A stretch of DNA of 40,162 bases from VBAS01 sp035318985 (GTDB lineage Bacteria > Bacteroidota > Bacteroidia > Chitinophagales > Chitinophagaceae): NCBI GenBank assembly GCA_035318985.1, contig DATHDP010000145.1:1-40162 (forward strand), written 5' to 3'. The position numbers and the translations under genes were made by a program. The notes below the pieces were generated by a model, which did not search any database, was not told the origin of the DNA, and worked only from the letters and a program-made list of their open reading frames with translations. Below, piece after piece: positions 1 to 8,865 of the stretch. The first letter of the stretch is position 1. Each line of letters starts with the position of its first letter.

Positions 1-2
1 AA

Positions 3-200
3 ACAAGAACAAGAAAAACTTATATCAATTTTTTGAATGAGATACGGGTTAACCATGCCTGCCGTTTGCTGACAGAAGATAAAACCATTGGCGATATCTG
101 CTACAATTGTGGCTTTATGAATCTTCCCAATTTTAACCGGATATTTAAGAAAGTAAAACAGTTGTCACCGGGTGAATGGAGAAAAATAAATGCTAACTAA
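3..200 (+). CDS. AraC-family transcriptional regulator, C-terminal fragment
   Basis: The gene enters from the left edge; 65 residues and a TAA stop are visible. They match the second half of an AraC/XylS DNA-binding domain: a helix with the sequence RVNHACRLL, then the second helix-turn-helix around ICYNCGFMNLPNFNRIFKK and the usual ending LSPGEWRK. In this family this domain binds promoter DNA, and the missing N-terminal part senses a ligand. In the fragment the common F.d.syFsr.FKk pattern reads FMNLPNFNRIFKK, which is acceptable. The ligand and target cannot be judged from this piece. Confidence 0.85.
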   Translation, partial: TRTRKTYINFLNEIRVNHACRLLTEDKTIGDICYNCGFMNLPNFNRIFKKVKQLSPGEWRKINAN

Positions 201-254
201 AATTTTAACACGAGCTGCCAACTCTTTGCATCAATTTTGCAACTTAATAAGACG

Positions 255-665
255 ATGAAACAAATTTTTCTTTCTACAGTCCTGATCTTATCCGCTTTTT
301 TGAGCAATGCCCAGAAAATTGACAGCATCTCTTTTCACCTGTACACCGATAGTCTGAAAAAAGGCACGCATAATTATATAAATGTTGATGGCAAAACTTC
401 AGATGGTAAATGGATGCCACTGACAGCAAAAGATCTCACGTTCACTACAAGCTATGGAACATTTGAAGGCACTGAATTAGTCCTTCCTGATAACCCAACA
501 ACAGAAAAGATCACCATAAAAGCAATTTTGAAAACTAATCCAAAATTGTGGAAAGAAGTTACGATCTGGATAAAGAGAAAACCGGATGACGAAATGCTGC
601 CTACAACCGATGATGTTCTGAAGAATAAGCCGCAAAAAAATGGAAAATCAAATCGCGGTAATTAA
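255..665 (+). CDS. small secreted protein of unknown function
   Basis: About 136 residues. I chose the ATG at 255 rather than the upstream TTG at 237 because it starts directly with a signal peptide (MKQIFLSTVLILSAFLSNAQ, probable cleavage after SNA). The mature part is predicted to be beta-rich, with Thr/Lys-rich strands (YTDSLKKGTHNYINVDGKTSDG, then alternating hydrophobics ending in KEVTIWIKRKPDDE) and a polar, Lys/Asn-rich tail. It looks like a single Ig-like or carbohydrate-binding-type sandwich, but this is only an impression. No family recognised. It stands alone between the AraC fragment and the SRP RNA gene. Confidence 0.7.
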   Translation: MKQIFLSTVLILSAFLSNAQKIDSISFHLYTDSLKKGTHNYINVDGKTSDGKWMPLTAKDLTFTTSYGTFEGTELVLPDNPTTEKITIKAILKTNPKLWKEVTIWIKRKPDDEMLPTTDDVLKNKPQKNGKSNRGN

Positions 666-712
666 AATTTTCAACATTAAAAATTCAAGCAACACGACTG
701 CCTTCATCCCCC

Positions 713-720
713 TATCTTTG
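713..720 (+). promoter_or_regulatory. -7 promoter element of the SRP RNA gene
   Basis: TATCTTTG matches the Bacteroidota housekeeping -7 consensus TAnnTTTG. The RNA helix begins at 725, five bases after the last G, which is where this promoter class starts transcription. No good -33 TTG is seen 19-21 bases upstream. Confidence 0.6.
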
Positions 721-724
721 CGGC

Positions 725-820
725 GGCAGGTCTTACACGACCAGCTCCTGCTGAACCTCCCCAGGGCCGGAAGGCAGCAAGGATAAGTGGTTGTAGCGGT
801 GCGATGTGAGGAGCCTGCCA
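725..820 (+). ncRNA. ffs: signal recognition particle RNA (small bacterial SRP/4.5S type)
   Basis: The sequence contains the near-universal SRP domain IV core CCAGGGCCGGAAGGCAGCAA (the GGAAG tetraloop region and asymmetric internal loop that bind Ffh). The ends pair: GGCAGG at 725-730 with CCTGCC at 814-819, closing a roughly 95-nt hairpin. It has no Alu domain, as expected for the short Gram-negative form. With Ffh it targets nascent membrane and secreted proteins to FtsY and SecYEG. It is transcribed from the TATCTTTG element just upstream and ends in a T8 tract. Confidence 0.93.
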
Positions 821-829
821 TTTTTTTTA
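813..829 (+). terminator. intrinsic terminator of the SRP RNA
   Basis: The closing strand of the SRP helix (GCCTGCC) is followed at once by eight T residues (821-828), so the RNA's own stem acts as the terminator hairpin. Confidence 0.6.
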
Positions 830-855
830 TTCTCCCCATCCAAAGTCTTTTTTTA

Positions 856-1581
856 ATGGTTCTATTAAGAGACAACACAGTAAGGGCCAAACAGGCCATT
901 TCTATTTTCTGGATAATGCTCGGTGTCACAATTTTAAACATGTTCTCTTTAGGATGGCAGTATTATCTATTAATTGATGTACAGGCCAATCCGGGAAATA
1001 TTGATATGGAGACACTGGAAACAAGCGACACTCTCAGAACTGTGATCACGGTGGTCAACTTTATTATGCTTGTTGTGTCGATGATCTTTTTTATAATGTG
1101 GTTTCGAAGAGCTTATTATAATTTGCATAGCCTGTCATGGCACAATGCAAGGCATTCTGAAGGTTGGGCAGCAGGAAGTTGGTTTGTTCCAATTCTAAGT
1201 TTATTCTGGCCCTACCAGATCATGGAAGATATATGGATGGGAACTCAAAATGCGATAAAAGAAAGATTTGGGATGCCACAGTCAGGCGCAATTATTGGCT
1301 GGTGGTGGGCATTATATTTAGTAAATAATTTTTTTGGGTATATCACTGCTTTTGCAACCAGGGGCGCAGACAATGTTGATGGGCTTTTAACTGCAACAAA
1401 AGTTGAATTCTTTGGTGAAATAATATCGATCGCAGCGATCATCATTACAATTCGTGTGATACAACGTACAAGTAATTTTGAAAAAGAACTATTAGAATTT
1501 TCACAAACTCCATCTGACAGCATTTTCTCTGAGAACTATACGCCGTCAATAGAAAACATGGAACCAAGAATAGAAAACTAA
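856..1581 (+). CDS. DUF4328 domain membrane protein
   Basis: About 241 residues. The open frame extends back into the SRP RNA gene, but the first plausible start is the ATG at 856, after the SRP terminator. There are about five hydrophobic segments: an N-terminal one (ISIFWIMLGVTILNMFSLGW), one around VVNFIMLVVSMIFFIMW, one at SWFVPILSLFWPY, one at IIGWWWALYLVNNFFGY and a last one at IISIAAIIITIRVI. The patterns WFRRAYYNL, then EGWAAGSWFVPILSLFWPYQIMEDIW, are the hallmark of DUF4328. Function is unknown; it is an inner-membrane protein. Thirteen bases separate it from the transaldolase gene, so the two may be cotranscribed. Confidence 0.8.
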   Translation: MVLLRDNTVRAKQAISIFWIMLGVTILNMFSLGWQYYLLIDVQANPGNIDMETLETSDTLRTVITVVNFIMLVVSMIFFIMWFRRAYYNLHSLSWHNARHSEGWAAGSWFVPILSLFWPYQIMEDIWMGTQNAIKERFGMPQSGAIIGWWWALYLVNNFFGYITAFATRGADNVDGLLTATKVEFFGEIISIAAIIITIRVIQRTSNFEKELLEFSQTPSDSIFSENYTPSIENMEPRIEN

Positions 1582-1594
1582 AAAATAAACAATA

Positions 1595-2245
1595 ATGAAA
1601 TTTTTTATTGACACAGCCAACCTTGCACAAATTAAAGAAGCAAATGAACTTGGAATTCTTGATGGGGTTACCACCAATCCTTCACTGATGGCAAAAGAAG
1701 GAATAAAAGGTATTGATGCAGTGATGGCACATTACAAAACCATTTGTGAAATGGTAAATGGAGATATCAGCGCTGAAGTTATTTCCACTGATTTTAAAGA
1801 TATCGTGGAAGAAGGAAAGAAGCTGGCAGCAATACACAAGAATATTGTTGTAAAAGTTCCGATGATAAAAGATGGCGTAAAAGCTATTAAATGGTTTACT
1901 GATAATGGCATTCGTACAAACTGCACACTTTGTTTTTCTGCGGGTCAGGCAATTCTTGCAGCTAAAGCAGGAGCAGCTTATATTTCCCCTTTCATTGGTC
2001 GTATTGATGATAGCGGCTGGGATGGTGTGCAACTGATCGAGCAAATTGTTCAGATCTATACCATTCAAGGATATAAAACAGAAGTGCTGGCTGCTTCTAT
2101 CCGCAATCCAAATCATATTGTTCAGTGTGCACAAGCCGGCGCAGATGTTTGCACCTGCCCTCTTGAATCTATTCTTGGCTTATTAAAACATCCGCTTACT
2201 GATATCGGTCTTGCTAAGTTTTTGGAAGATGCGAAAAAGATGTGA
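1595..2245 (+). CDS. tal: transaldolase / fructose-6-phosphate aldolase-like (small transaldolase)
   Basis: 216 residues, the length of the compact FSA/MipB-type transaldolases. It interconverts sedoheptulose-7-phosphate plus glyceraldehyde-3-phosphate and erythrose-4-phosphate plus fructose-6-phosphate in the non-oxidative pentose phosphate pathway. Visible signatures are MKFFIDTANL at the N-terminus, DGVTTNPSLMAKEG (residues 23-36), the Schiff-base lysine in NIVVKVPM (about K87), NCTLCFSAGQA, and the SPFIGRIDD segment. Erythrose-4-phosphate is the substrate of the DAHP synthase encoded further along, though there is no operon link. The stop codon abuts a heptamer repeat array. Confidence 0.93.
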   Translation: MKFFIDTANLAQIKEANELGILDGVTTNPSLMAKEGIKGIDAVMAHYKTICEMVNGDISAEVISTDFKDIVEEGKKLAAIHKNIVVKVPMIKDGVKAIKWFTDNGIRTNCTLCFSAGQAILAAKAGAAYISPFIGRIDDSGWDGVQLIEQIVQIYTIQGYKTEVLAASIRNPNHIVQCAQAGADVCTCPLESILGLLKHPLTDIGLAKFLEDAKKM

Positions 2246-2318
2246 TCGTGAATGGTCAATTGTGAATGGTGAGTAGTTTTAAGTGGAGTTTTTCTTATTG
2301 ACAATTCACCATTGACAA
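2243..2318. repeat. inverted pair of heptamer arrays (locus 1)
   Basis: Left arm: tandem 7-mers of the type TGAATGG/TCAATTG (2249-2276). Right arm: TTGACAA/TTCACCA/TTGACAA (2298-2318), the reverse-complement family. The arms can pair into a hairpin between the convergent ends of the transaldolase gene and the T9SS plug gene, so the element may act as a bidirectional terminator. A further stretch at about 2334-2365 (CCTTTCGATAAGTTCAGG) resembles a dispersed repeat common in this phylum. Confidence 0.6.
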
Positions 2319-2404
2319 AAAGTTGATGAGTGGAGCCTTTCGATAAGTTCAGGATAAACTTGCAGGGGTCTTTTAATCGAAGCGATAAGGCAGGTAAATA
2401 AAAA

Positions 2405-3676
2405 TTATTTTGCAAGCAATGAATTGAGCCTTGCAAAGCCGATCAATTCATCGGATCTGCCGCCAAAAGGGCGATAATAAACCAAAACCAGATAAACGTT
2501 CTCGGTGTTTGGATAATTTCCTTCTGTATTATCAAAACTTGGCTGCTCGTCAGACTTTTTTACAGGAACTGTGACGTATGAATAATCATAAACTCCCTGC
2601 TTCAACAAAAGCGTTTTTTCATAAGCTCCTTTCTCGGTATTAAATTCCATCCTGGAATTTTCATCAGTAGCATAATTAGTAAACTCACCGAATAAATAAA
2701 TATCACGTTCAGGATATTGCTGATTACCTGGCGGGAAAAAAGTGAAATGCGTATATACATAATCTGATTGCCAAAATGGATTTACATGATCCGTTGTTTC
2801 GATGGAGTAAAAGCCATTCATGTCACGATAATAATAATAGATCTGTTGCTTTCTTTCATTATCTGGTTTTACATAAACATCAGTCCGTGTCGGCTGTTTG
2901 TCGATACGTTGCATTCGATCACTCATCAACCGGATACTTCGAAGATCGATCCATCGCCATTCCTTGCCAGCAGGAAATGAATTGGTTCTTTCGTCAGTAT
3001 ATTCAAAATAATTTCCACGATAAATGTTTGGTCTTTCTAAATAAACAGCTGTTGGCCACGCATAGTTTTGCAATAGCGCAACTTTTACGTCATGTTGGTT
3101 GAATACATTTAACTCCGGGTTAAGATTGACTGCTACCTGTAGTTTCTGATGAGTCCTGAAAAGTGTGCCGCTATATGGTTGCATCACTGATCCGGTGATC
3201 GACGATCTTACATCTAAGACAAGCAATCTTTTTGTAAAAACTACTTTTGAAGTATCGCTATCTAAAAAAACTTTTAATAAATAATTACCCGACCTGGTAG
3301 GTGCACAATTTTTGTCAGGCAACCTTACATAGTAATTGGTGTATTTTACAAAAGCGATCGATGAATTTCGGTAAGTGGCTATCCTGTTTGATAAAAACCC
3401 TCTTAGATAATCAAAAGTGCGAAGCTCAGTGTTGGGTGACCAATCGGCATTGCAAAGCTGGAAAGTATAATAATAGTATTTTATGTCTCCCTCAAGATCA
3501 TCAAAATACAGATCAAGATCTTCAGTACTATTCAGCCTGATGATGGGATAACTATAAGGATCGCCTGCCTTATGCAATCTGACTGACCGAATATTTGATT
3601 TATAGACATGGTCAGGTATTTGGCTATTGACAGCCAGTGTTATTGATAAAAAGAAGAATAAAATAGATCGTTTCAT
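2405..3676 (-). CDS. type IX secretion system plug-type protein (DUF5103)
   Basis: 423 residues with a Sec signal peptide (MKRSILFFFLSITLAVNSQ). The body matches the DUF5103 / T9SS plug family: an early IRSVRLHKAGDPYSYPIIRLNS, then LDLYFDDLEGDIKYYYYTFQLCNADWSP, and a C-terminal immunoglobulin-like domain around LFGEFTNYATDENSRMEFNTEKGAYEKTLLLKQGVYDYSYV. In Flavobacterium a protein of this family closes the periplasmic side of the SprA translocon of the type IX secretion system. It is divergent from the LolC/E-type permease gene across a 47-bp gap that contains a perfect 16-bp palindrome. Assignment to T9SS rests on family resemblance; no other por/gld gene is in the window. Confidence 0.82.
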   Translation of the reverse strand: MKRSILFFFLSITLAVNSQIPDHVYKSNIRSVRLHKAGDPYSYPIIRLNSTEDLDLYFDDLEGDIKYYYYTFQLCNADWSPNTELRTFDYLRGFLSNRIATYRNSSIAFVKYTNYYVRLPDKNCAPTRSGNYLLKVFLDSDTSKVVFTKRLLVLDVRSSITGSVMQPYSGTLFRTHQKLQVAVNLNPELNVFNQHDVKVALLQNYAWPTAVYLERPNIYRGNYFEYTDERTNSFPAGKEWRWIDLRSIRLMSDRMQRIDKQPTRTDVYVKPDNERKQQIYYYYRDMNGFYSIETTDHVNPFWQSDYVYTHFTFFPPGNQQYPERDIYLFGEFTNYATDENSRMEFNTEKGAYEKTLLLKQGVYDYSYVTVPVKKSDEQPSFDNTEGNYPNTENVYLVLVYYRPFGGRSDELIGFARLNSLLAK

Positions 3677-3698
3677 TTGGGTTAAATAAATAAACCAG

Positions 3699-3714
3699 AT
3701 ATTGTATACAATAT
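3699..3714. promoter_or_regulatory. 16-bp perfect palindrome in a divergent promoter region
   Basis: ATATTGTATACAATAT is a perfect dyad lying 9 bases upstream of the permease ATG and 22 bases upstream of the plug gene start. Its position suits an operator for a dimeric regulator controlling both genes, but A/T-rich palindromes also arise by chance. Confidence 0.3.
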
Positions 3715-3723
3715 TGTGAAATT

Positions 3724-5019
3724 ATGATGAAAAAGAGGATAAATCTTTTTCAACGGTTACTTTTGACAGACAAAATTCACACCTTGGACGTTGCAGGCTT
3801 TATAGCAAATAGAATAGCATTTAACCGTCAAAATTCATTTTCACGGTTCATCATCCGTCTTTCCGTGGGTGCTACTATTGTAAGTGTGGCCGTAATGATC
3901 GTGACACTTGCTCTTGTAAACGGTTTCCAGGAAACGGTAAGTAATAAAGTGTTTAGTTTTTCAGGACATATAAGGGTTCAAATTAAACAAGCATTAAGTG
4001 GCCCGGTTACAGAAGAGATCCCCATAGAAAGAGATCCAAATGCAGAAGCAGCGATTAAAAAAGATAGCCGTGTCAGGAACATGCATCCATATGCTACCCG
4101 TTATGCAATGCTGAAAGGCGGCGATGCAATGGAAGGTGTTTTATTAAAAGGCCTTAATAAAGAATTTGACGTTAACCTACTGAAGCCATTTTTAAAAGAA
4201 GGTCGCTGGATAAATTTTAAGGACAGCAGCTATGCCCGCGAGATCCTTGTTTCTACTTACACAGCAAAACGACTCCAGGTAAAAGTGAATGATAGTATAA
4301 GAATTTATTTTATCCGGCCAGACAGGTCGTTAAGAGGAGAAAAGATCAAGATAGTTGGTATTTACAAAACAGGGATCGACGACTATGATAAACAAATTTC
4401 TATTGGCGATCTTAAGTTGATAAGAAGACTGAATGACTGGAAAGAAAATGAGATCGGTGGCTATGAAGTTTTTCTTCATGATTTTGACAAAATGGAAAAA
4501 GCAAGTGAAGACCTTTATGCACTGCCTGATTTTCCCGCAACCTGGGATGCAGAACCCATAAGAAGCATTTACCCCAATATTTTTGACTGGTTGAATTTGC
4601 AAAATCTTACCCGCAATGTGTTGATAGGATTTATGGTACTCGTAGCGGTTATAAATCTTATTACATGCCTTATCATTTTAGTTCTTGAAAGGATCAGGAT
4701 GGTTGGGATATTAAAAGCACTCGGCGCAACGGACTGGATGGTGCAGAAAATTTTTCTTCGTCATTCAATTATCATCACATTGATCGGGATATTCTTTGGC
4801 GCCATCTTAGGACTTGGGTTATTGTATCTTCAAAAAGCTACCGGCTTTATAAAACTGGAGGAAGAAGCCTATTATATGAGTGAGGCTGCAGTAAAAATTA
4901 TTTGGTGGCAGGTATTCCTGGTTTGTGTTCTTACTTTCCTGGTTAGCTTACTTATACTAATGATACCAACCTACATTGTAAAAAAAGTAAAACCAGTGAA
5001 AGCAATACAGTTTAGATAA
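3724..5019 (+). CDS. FtsX/LolC-LolE-type ABC transporter permease
   Basis: 431 residues with the four-helix MacB/FtsX/LolC layout: one membrane segment near residues 45-65 (IIRLSVGATIVSVAVMIVTLALVNG), a large periplasmic domain, then three helices at the C-terminus (NVLIGFMVLVAVINLITCLIILVLERIRMVGILKALGA, IIITLIGIFFGAILGLGLLYL, WWQVFLVCVLTFLVSLLILMIP). The ERIRMVGILKALGA coupling region and the ending PVKAIQFR are typical. The family moves lipoproteins out of the inner membrane (LolCE) or supports related mechanotransmission. No ATPase lies next to it. Family members normally begin a few residues before FIANRI, so the TTG at 3784 is an alternative start. Confidence 0.85.
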   Translation: MMKKRINLFQRLLLTDKIHTLDVAGFIANRIAFNRQNSFSRFIIRLSVGATIVSVAVMIVTLALVNGFQETVSNKVFSFSGHIRVQIKQALSGPVTEEIPIERDPNAEAAIKKDSRVRNMHPYATRYAMLKGGDAMEGVLLKGLNKEFDVNLLKPFLKEGRWINFKDSSYAREILVSTYTAKRLQVKVNDSIRIYFIRPDRSLRGEKIKIVGIYKTGIDDYDKQISIGDLKLIRRLNDWKENEIGGYEVFLHDFDKMEKASEDLYALPDFPATWDAEPIRSIYPNIFDWLNLQNLTRNVLIGFMVLVAVINLITCLIILVLERIRMVGILKALGATDWMVQKIFLRHSIIITLIGIFFGAILGLGLLYLQKATGFIKLEEEAYYMSEAAVKIIWWQVFLVCVLTFLVSLLILMIPTYIVKKVKPVKAIQFR

Positions 5020-5044
5020 GATAGTTCAAATTACCAGTTGCTGG

Positions 5045-5782
5045 CTATTCTACAAGATGAGACAATATAATTCCAGTCGCAACAGCAGCGTTTAGCGATT
5101 CAGCTTTTCCTTTTCCCGGTATTGTGATCTGAATGTTGTCAAGTTTTAGCATTTCTTCATTGATGCCTTTTGATTCATTGCCAATAACAATAATTCCTTC
5201 TTTTATTTTTTCCATTTTAGTTATATCCTTCCCATTCAATACGGCTGCATATATGCGTACATCATTGTTTTCGGTCAACCATGATAAAATATCTGTGTAT
5301 TCCACTCTTACCCTGCTAATGCTTCCCATCGAGGACTGTACCACTTTCGGATTGTAAATATCAGCACAATCAGTGCTGCAAAAAATATTTTTTATCCCAA
5401 ACCAGTCAGCAAGCCTGATGATCGTTCCCATATTTCCCGGATCTTGTATTGTATCTAATGCCAATGATATGCTTCCTTTAACTTCCGGATCATTCTTCCA
5501 TTGTATTTTTTCAATAACAGCCAATACCTGGTTTGGCGTAGATAGTTGTGAGATTCTTTCTAATTCCACGCCTGATAATTCAATAACTTCTGTATTCTTA
5601 CTTGCATTTGGATTTTCATCGATCCATTCCTTCAACGCAAAAAGCTGAACTATCCCGCAATTCTCTGCAGTTAATAATTCATTTACTAATTTGGGGCCTT
5701 CAGCAATAAAGCGATTTTCAAAATCTCTTGATTTTTTCTGGCCTAAACTTTGAATATATTTGACCTGATTTTTACTAATCAT
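5045..5782 (-). CDS. SpoU/TrmH-family RNA 2'-O-methyltransferase (RlmB-like)
   Basis: 245 residues. The N-terminal part (about 1-90) is the L30e-like substrate-binding domain (KYIQSLGQKKSRDFENRFIAEGPKLVNELL). The C-terminal SPOUT knot carries the three SpoU motifs: ALDTIQDPGNMGTIIRLADWFG, VIGNESKGI, and IQITIPGKGKAESLNAAVATGIIL. The enzyme transfers a methyl group from S-adenosylmethionine to a ribose 2'-OH of rRNA or tRNA; the exact position cannot be told. It is divergent from tamL with an 18-bp gap, so the promoters must overlap. Confidence 0.88.
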   Translation of the reverse strand: MISKNQVKYIQSLGQKKSRDFENRFIAEGPKLVNELLTAENCGIVQLFALKEWIDENPNASKNTEVIELSGVELERISQLSTPNQVLAVIEKIQWKNDPEVKGSISLALDTIQDPGNMGTIIRLADWFGIKNIFCSTDCADIYNPKVVQSSMGSISRVRVEYTDILSWLTENNDVRIYAAVLNGKDITKMEKIKEGIIVIGNESKGINEEMLKLDNIQITIPGKGKAESLNAAVATGIILSHLVE

Positions 5783-5800
5783 AATTTCTTTAAATTTAGC

Positions 5801-8176
5801 ATGTTAGAAGCCAAGCCACAAAGTTTTCTTACTGCATCTATTGCCGTAGCCCTTATCATTTTTTTCCTGGCTTCCTGCAGCGTTGTTCCAAAAGATTATC
5901 CTATTGATAAGGCTTTCGTTTGGAAAACAAATATCAAAATTGAAGGTGATTTCTCCAAGGAACAAAAAGATGCCTTAGAATCTCAATTAGGAACACAGCT
6001 TCATGACAGTATGAACGCCAAAACGACTTACAAATTCATATCATTCAAAAAAGGTTACGGTGGCATTAACAGACCCAGAAGAGAGAATCCGCCAGTATTT
6101 GACAGTGCATACGCAGATCGTTCTGTTATTTATATGAAAGCTTCGCTTCACAAATTGGGGTATTTACGCAATTCCATTTCCTATACTACAATTACAGATA
6201 CTATACCTGTAAGATCCGATTCCACTCACCCTCAACTGCGAACTACTGTAAATTTTAACGTAACCCCAAATCAGCTTTTTAGGATTGATTCACTTAGTCA
6301 TGTGATCAATAATTCTGAACTGCAGGCTTTGACAGATGCTTCAAAATCAAAAATGGTTTTAAAAAAAGGAGATGCATTTGCGCAGCCATTGATCTCCGAT
6401 GAATTGAACAGGCTTGTAGAACTCTATAGAGAAAACGGTTATCTCAAATTTAGTTTTGAAGAGCTTTCCGGGGTTTGGGATACACTTAACCTTGCAATAC
6501 TTCGTCCAACTATTGATCCATTTGATATACAATTGCTGGAGGAATTAAGAAGAAGACGTGATTCACCCACCATAGATGTTGAAATAAGGTTAAGACCTGG
6601 TTATAATGTTGACAAACTGAAAAAATTTTTCGTGGGCAATACGACAATATATCCGGATTTTAATATTATCGATACCGTTGGAAGAACGCCAACGAGATTT
6701 GTATATGATAGCAATTTCACTTTTGTTTCTTACAGAAATTTATTCAGGAAAAAATTTCTTGCTCAAAATATATACTTCAAAAAAGGGGACCTTTATAATG
6801 AAAGAAGATTTGTAAAAACAATTAGCCGTTTTAATAGTTTAGGACCATGGCGTGCTGTGAATGTCGAACAAATGCCAAGAGATCCCGGCGATACTGTTGA
6901 CATTGAATTATACCTGACCCCGGGTAACAAATATTCTTTTACAGCAAATATTGAAGGAAGTTTCAATAGTACTAGCTCACTAAACTTGCTGGATAATGCG
7001 CAAAGAAATCTTTTAGGTCTTGGTGCGAATGTTCAGTTAACAAATAACAATTTCGGGAAATCTGCTAACAGATCTTCCACTGTCGCACGATATACTACCG
7101 AAGTAAGCCCCAATGGAGAATTTGTAAAAACAATTCAAACCAGCATCAGTCATACGATCGTTTTTCCAAAGCCTATACCAAATTTAAAATGGATACCCGA
7201 AAAATTCAGAGATAATTTCAGGACCGATCTTTCATTTGCATTAGCAAACACTGAGCGAAAAGATTTTTTCAATCTTACTTCTTTGAATGCAGCATGGGGT
7301 TATAGTACTCAATGGAAAAATAAAACAGCTTATTTAAAACTTCCTAATATTGAATTTGAACATATAATAAAAAGAGATAGCCTCATTAAGTTTTTGAATC
7401 AAAATCCATCTCTTAAAACAGTTTTCCCGGAAAATGGAGTAGTCTTTTCTATTCAATCAGGTTTTTCTATTCGTGGCGGAAGAAGGAAGGCTTCACAAAT
7501 ATTCAGGGTCAATTTTGAGGAATCCGGTTTGCTTGCCAGCCATGTCAACATAAAAGTGTTTGATAGCTTGTTTAAGTTTATTAAAATCGATGCAGAATTC
7601 ATAAGGAATATGCAGCTTGCAAGGAAAAAATCTTTTGTGATCCGTGGGTACGTGGGTGCAGGTTATGCGATGACCACAAGAGAAAGACCGACAAATCCAC
7701 AAATGCCTTATTTTAAACAATTTACTGCCGGTGGTCCTTACAGTATGCGGGCATGGGGCTTACAATTATTAGGACCCGGTTCTACCCTGGAATACAGAAA
7801 TGATGTACCAATCAGGTTTGGCGATTTTCAATTTGAGGCAAACTTTGAGTATCGTTTTCCATTAGTAAAATTGTTTGGATATGATTTCAGTAGTTGTCTT
7901 TTTACTGATATCGGGAATGTTTGGTTCCTGAGAAAGAATCCTGATTTTCCAGACGGCACTCTTACAGGCGCAAAATTTTTTAAAGATATGGCTGTTTGTG
8001 TTGGCACAGGGCTACGCATGGATTTTGATTTTATAAAAATAAGGTTGGATTATGGCTTAAAAGTTAAAAATCCAACTCCTCAGCCTGATAAGGTTGCCAG
8101 TCAAAATAAATGGTTTTATAATTTCCCTCTGGACGGAATTGTACAACTTGGCATCAACTATCCATTTGCATTCTGA
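5801..8176 (+). CDS. tamL: TamL-type lipoprotein BamA/TamA homologue (outer-membrane assembly)
   Basis: About 791 residues from the ATG at 5801; the in-frame codons before it lack signal-peptide character and overlap the divergent rRNA methylase gene. The N-terminus is a lipoprotein signal with lipobox LASC. POTRA-like repeats follow to about residue 400 (for example IDVEIRLRPGYNVDKLKKFFVGNTTIYPDF and LAQNIYFKKGDLYNERRFVKTISRFNSLGPW). The rest is the Omp85 barrel, ending in YPFAF with the terminal aromatic needed for barrel insertion. PYSMRAWG fits the conserved lid-loop (V)RGY/F-type motif region. In Bacteroidota, TamL replaces TamA and carries an N-terminal lipid. The last 23 bases overlap the convergent truB gene. 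Confidence 0.86.
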   Translation: MLEAKPQSFLTASIAVALIIFFLASCSVVPKDYPIDKAFVWKTNIKIEGDFSKEQKDALESQLGTQLHDSMNAKTTYKFISFKKGYGGINRPRRENPPVFDSAYADRSVIYMKASLHKLGYLRNSISYTTITDTIPVRSDSTHPQLRTTVNFNVTPNQLFRIDSLSHVINNSELQALTDASKSKMVLKKGDAFAQPLISDELNRLVELYRENGYLKFSFEELSGVWDTLNLAILRPTIDPFDIQLLEELRRRRDSPTIDVEIRLRPGYNVDKLKKFFVGNTTIYPDFNIIDTVGRTPTRFVYDSNFTFVSYRNLFRKKFLAQNIYFKKGDLYNERRFVKTISRFNSLGPWRAVNVEQMPRDPGDTVDIELYLTPGNKYSFTANIEGSFNSTSSLNLLDNAQRNLLGLGANVQLTNNNFGKSANRSSTVARYTTEVSPNGEFVKTIQTSISHTIVFPKPIPNLKWIPEKFRDNFRTDLSFALANTERKDFFNLTSLNAAWGYSTQWKNKTAYLKLPNIEFEHIIKRDSLIKFLNQNPSLKTVFPENGVVFSIQSGFSIRGGRRKASQIFRVNFEESGLLASHVNIKVFDSLFKFIKIDAEFIRNMQLARKKSFVIRGYVGAGYAMTTRERPTNPQMPYFKQFTAGGPYSMRAWGLQLLGPGSTLEYRNDVPIRFGDFQFEANFEYRFPLVKLFGYDFSSCLFTDIGNVWFLRKNPDFPDGTLTGAKFFKDMAVCVGTGLRMDFDFIKIRLDYGLKVKNPTPQPDKVASQNKWFYNFPLDGIVQLGINYPFAF

Positions 8177-8852
8177 TATTTTTTATTTCATTTTCCCATT
8201 CAATCATCGGCTTTGCATCTTCAAGTTTTGAGTCGCCTATTCTTGTACGGCACAGGCTGCTGAGGTATCCGCCGCAACCAAGTGCCTCGCCAAAATCATT
8301 TGCAAGACTTCGGATATAAGTACCGGTAGTGCACACAACACGAAAAAAAACAACGGGCATTTCTATTTTAGTTATTTCAAATTCTTTTATAACAATTTTT
8401 CTTGGCTCTATTATAACTTCCTTCCCTTGTCGTGCTAATTCATACACCCTTTTACCGTCAATTTTTATAGCTGAATGCGCAGGTGGCACCTGCATTATCT
8501 CACCAATAAATTGTTTTGTTGCGTTTACTATTTCTTCTTTTGTGATCAAACTCGTGTCTTTAATATTGACAGGTTCACTTTCAAGATCATAAGTAGGTGT
8601 GGTAGCGCCAAGAGTAAAACTGCCAGTGTATTCTTTTTCCTGCGCCATAAATTCATTTATCCTTTTGGTGAATTTACCCGTGCATACAATTAATAAACCT
8701 GTCGCTAATGGATCAAGAGTACCCGCATGCCCCACTTTTTTTATACGAATTAAATTCCTGATCTTTCTTACCACATCGAATGATGTCCATTCAATTGGCT
8801 TATCAATTAACAACACTTGTCCTTCTTCAAAAATTGTTATCGGCTTATTCAT
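8154..8852 (-). CDS. truB: tRNA pseudouridine(55) synthase TruB
   Basis: 232 residues, about the length of the catalytic core without a long PUA domain. It converts U55 of the tRNA T-loop to pseudouridine. Motif I is KPIEWTSFDVVRKIR, and the catalytic motif is GHAGTLDPLATGLL with nucleophile D47. KEYTGSFTLGATTPTYDLE, PPAHSAIKIDGKRVYELAR and the RVVCTTGTYIRSLANDFGEALGCGGYLSSLCRTRIG segments complete the family pattern. It overlaps the tail of tamL on the other strand by 23 bp. The downstream repair and translation genes usual for TruB (rbfA, ribF) are absent. Confidence 0.95.
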   Translation of the reverse strand: MNKPITIFEEGQVLLIDKPIEWTSFDVVRKIRNLIRIKKVGHAGTLDPLATGLLIVCTGKFTKRINEFMAQEKEYTGSFTLGATTPTYDLESEPVNIKDTSLITKEEIVNATKQFIGEIMQVPPAHSAIKIDGKRVYELARQGKEVIIEPRKIVIKEFEITKIEMPVVFFRVVCTTGTYIRSLANDFGEALGCGGYLSSLCRTRIGDSKLEDAKPMIEWENEIKNIRMQMDS

Positions 8853-8865
8853 TTCAGCAAATGTA

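Noticed and set aside
787..855. GTG-started extension of the DUF4328 protein
   Set aside because: It would lie inside the SRP RNA gene and its terminator; the ATG at 856 is better.
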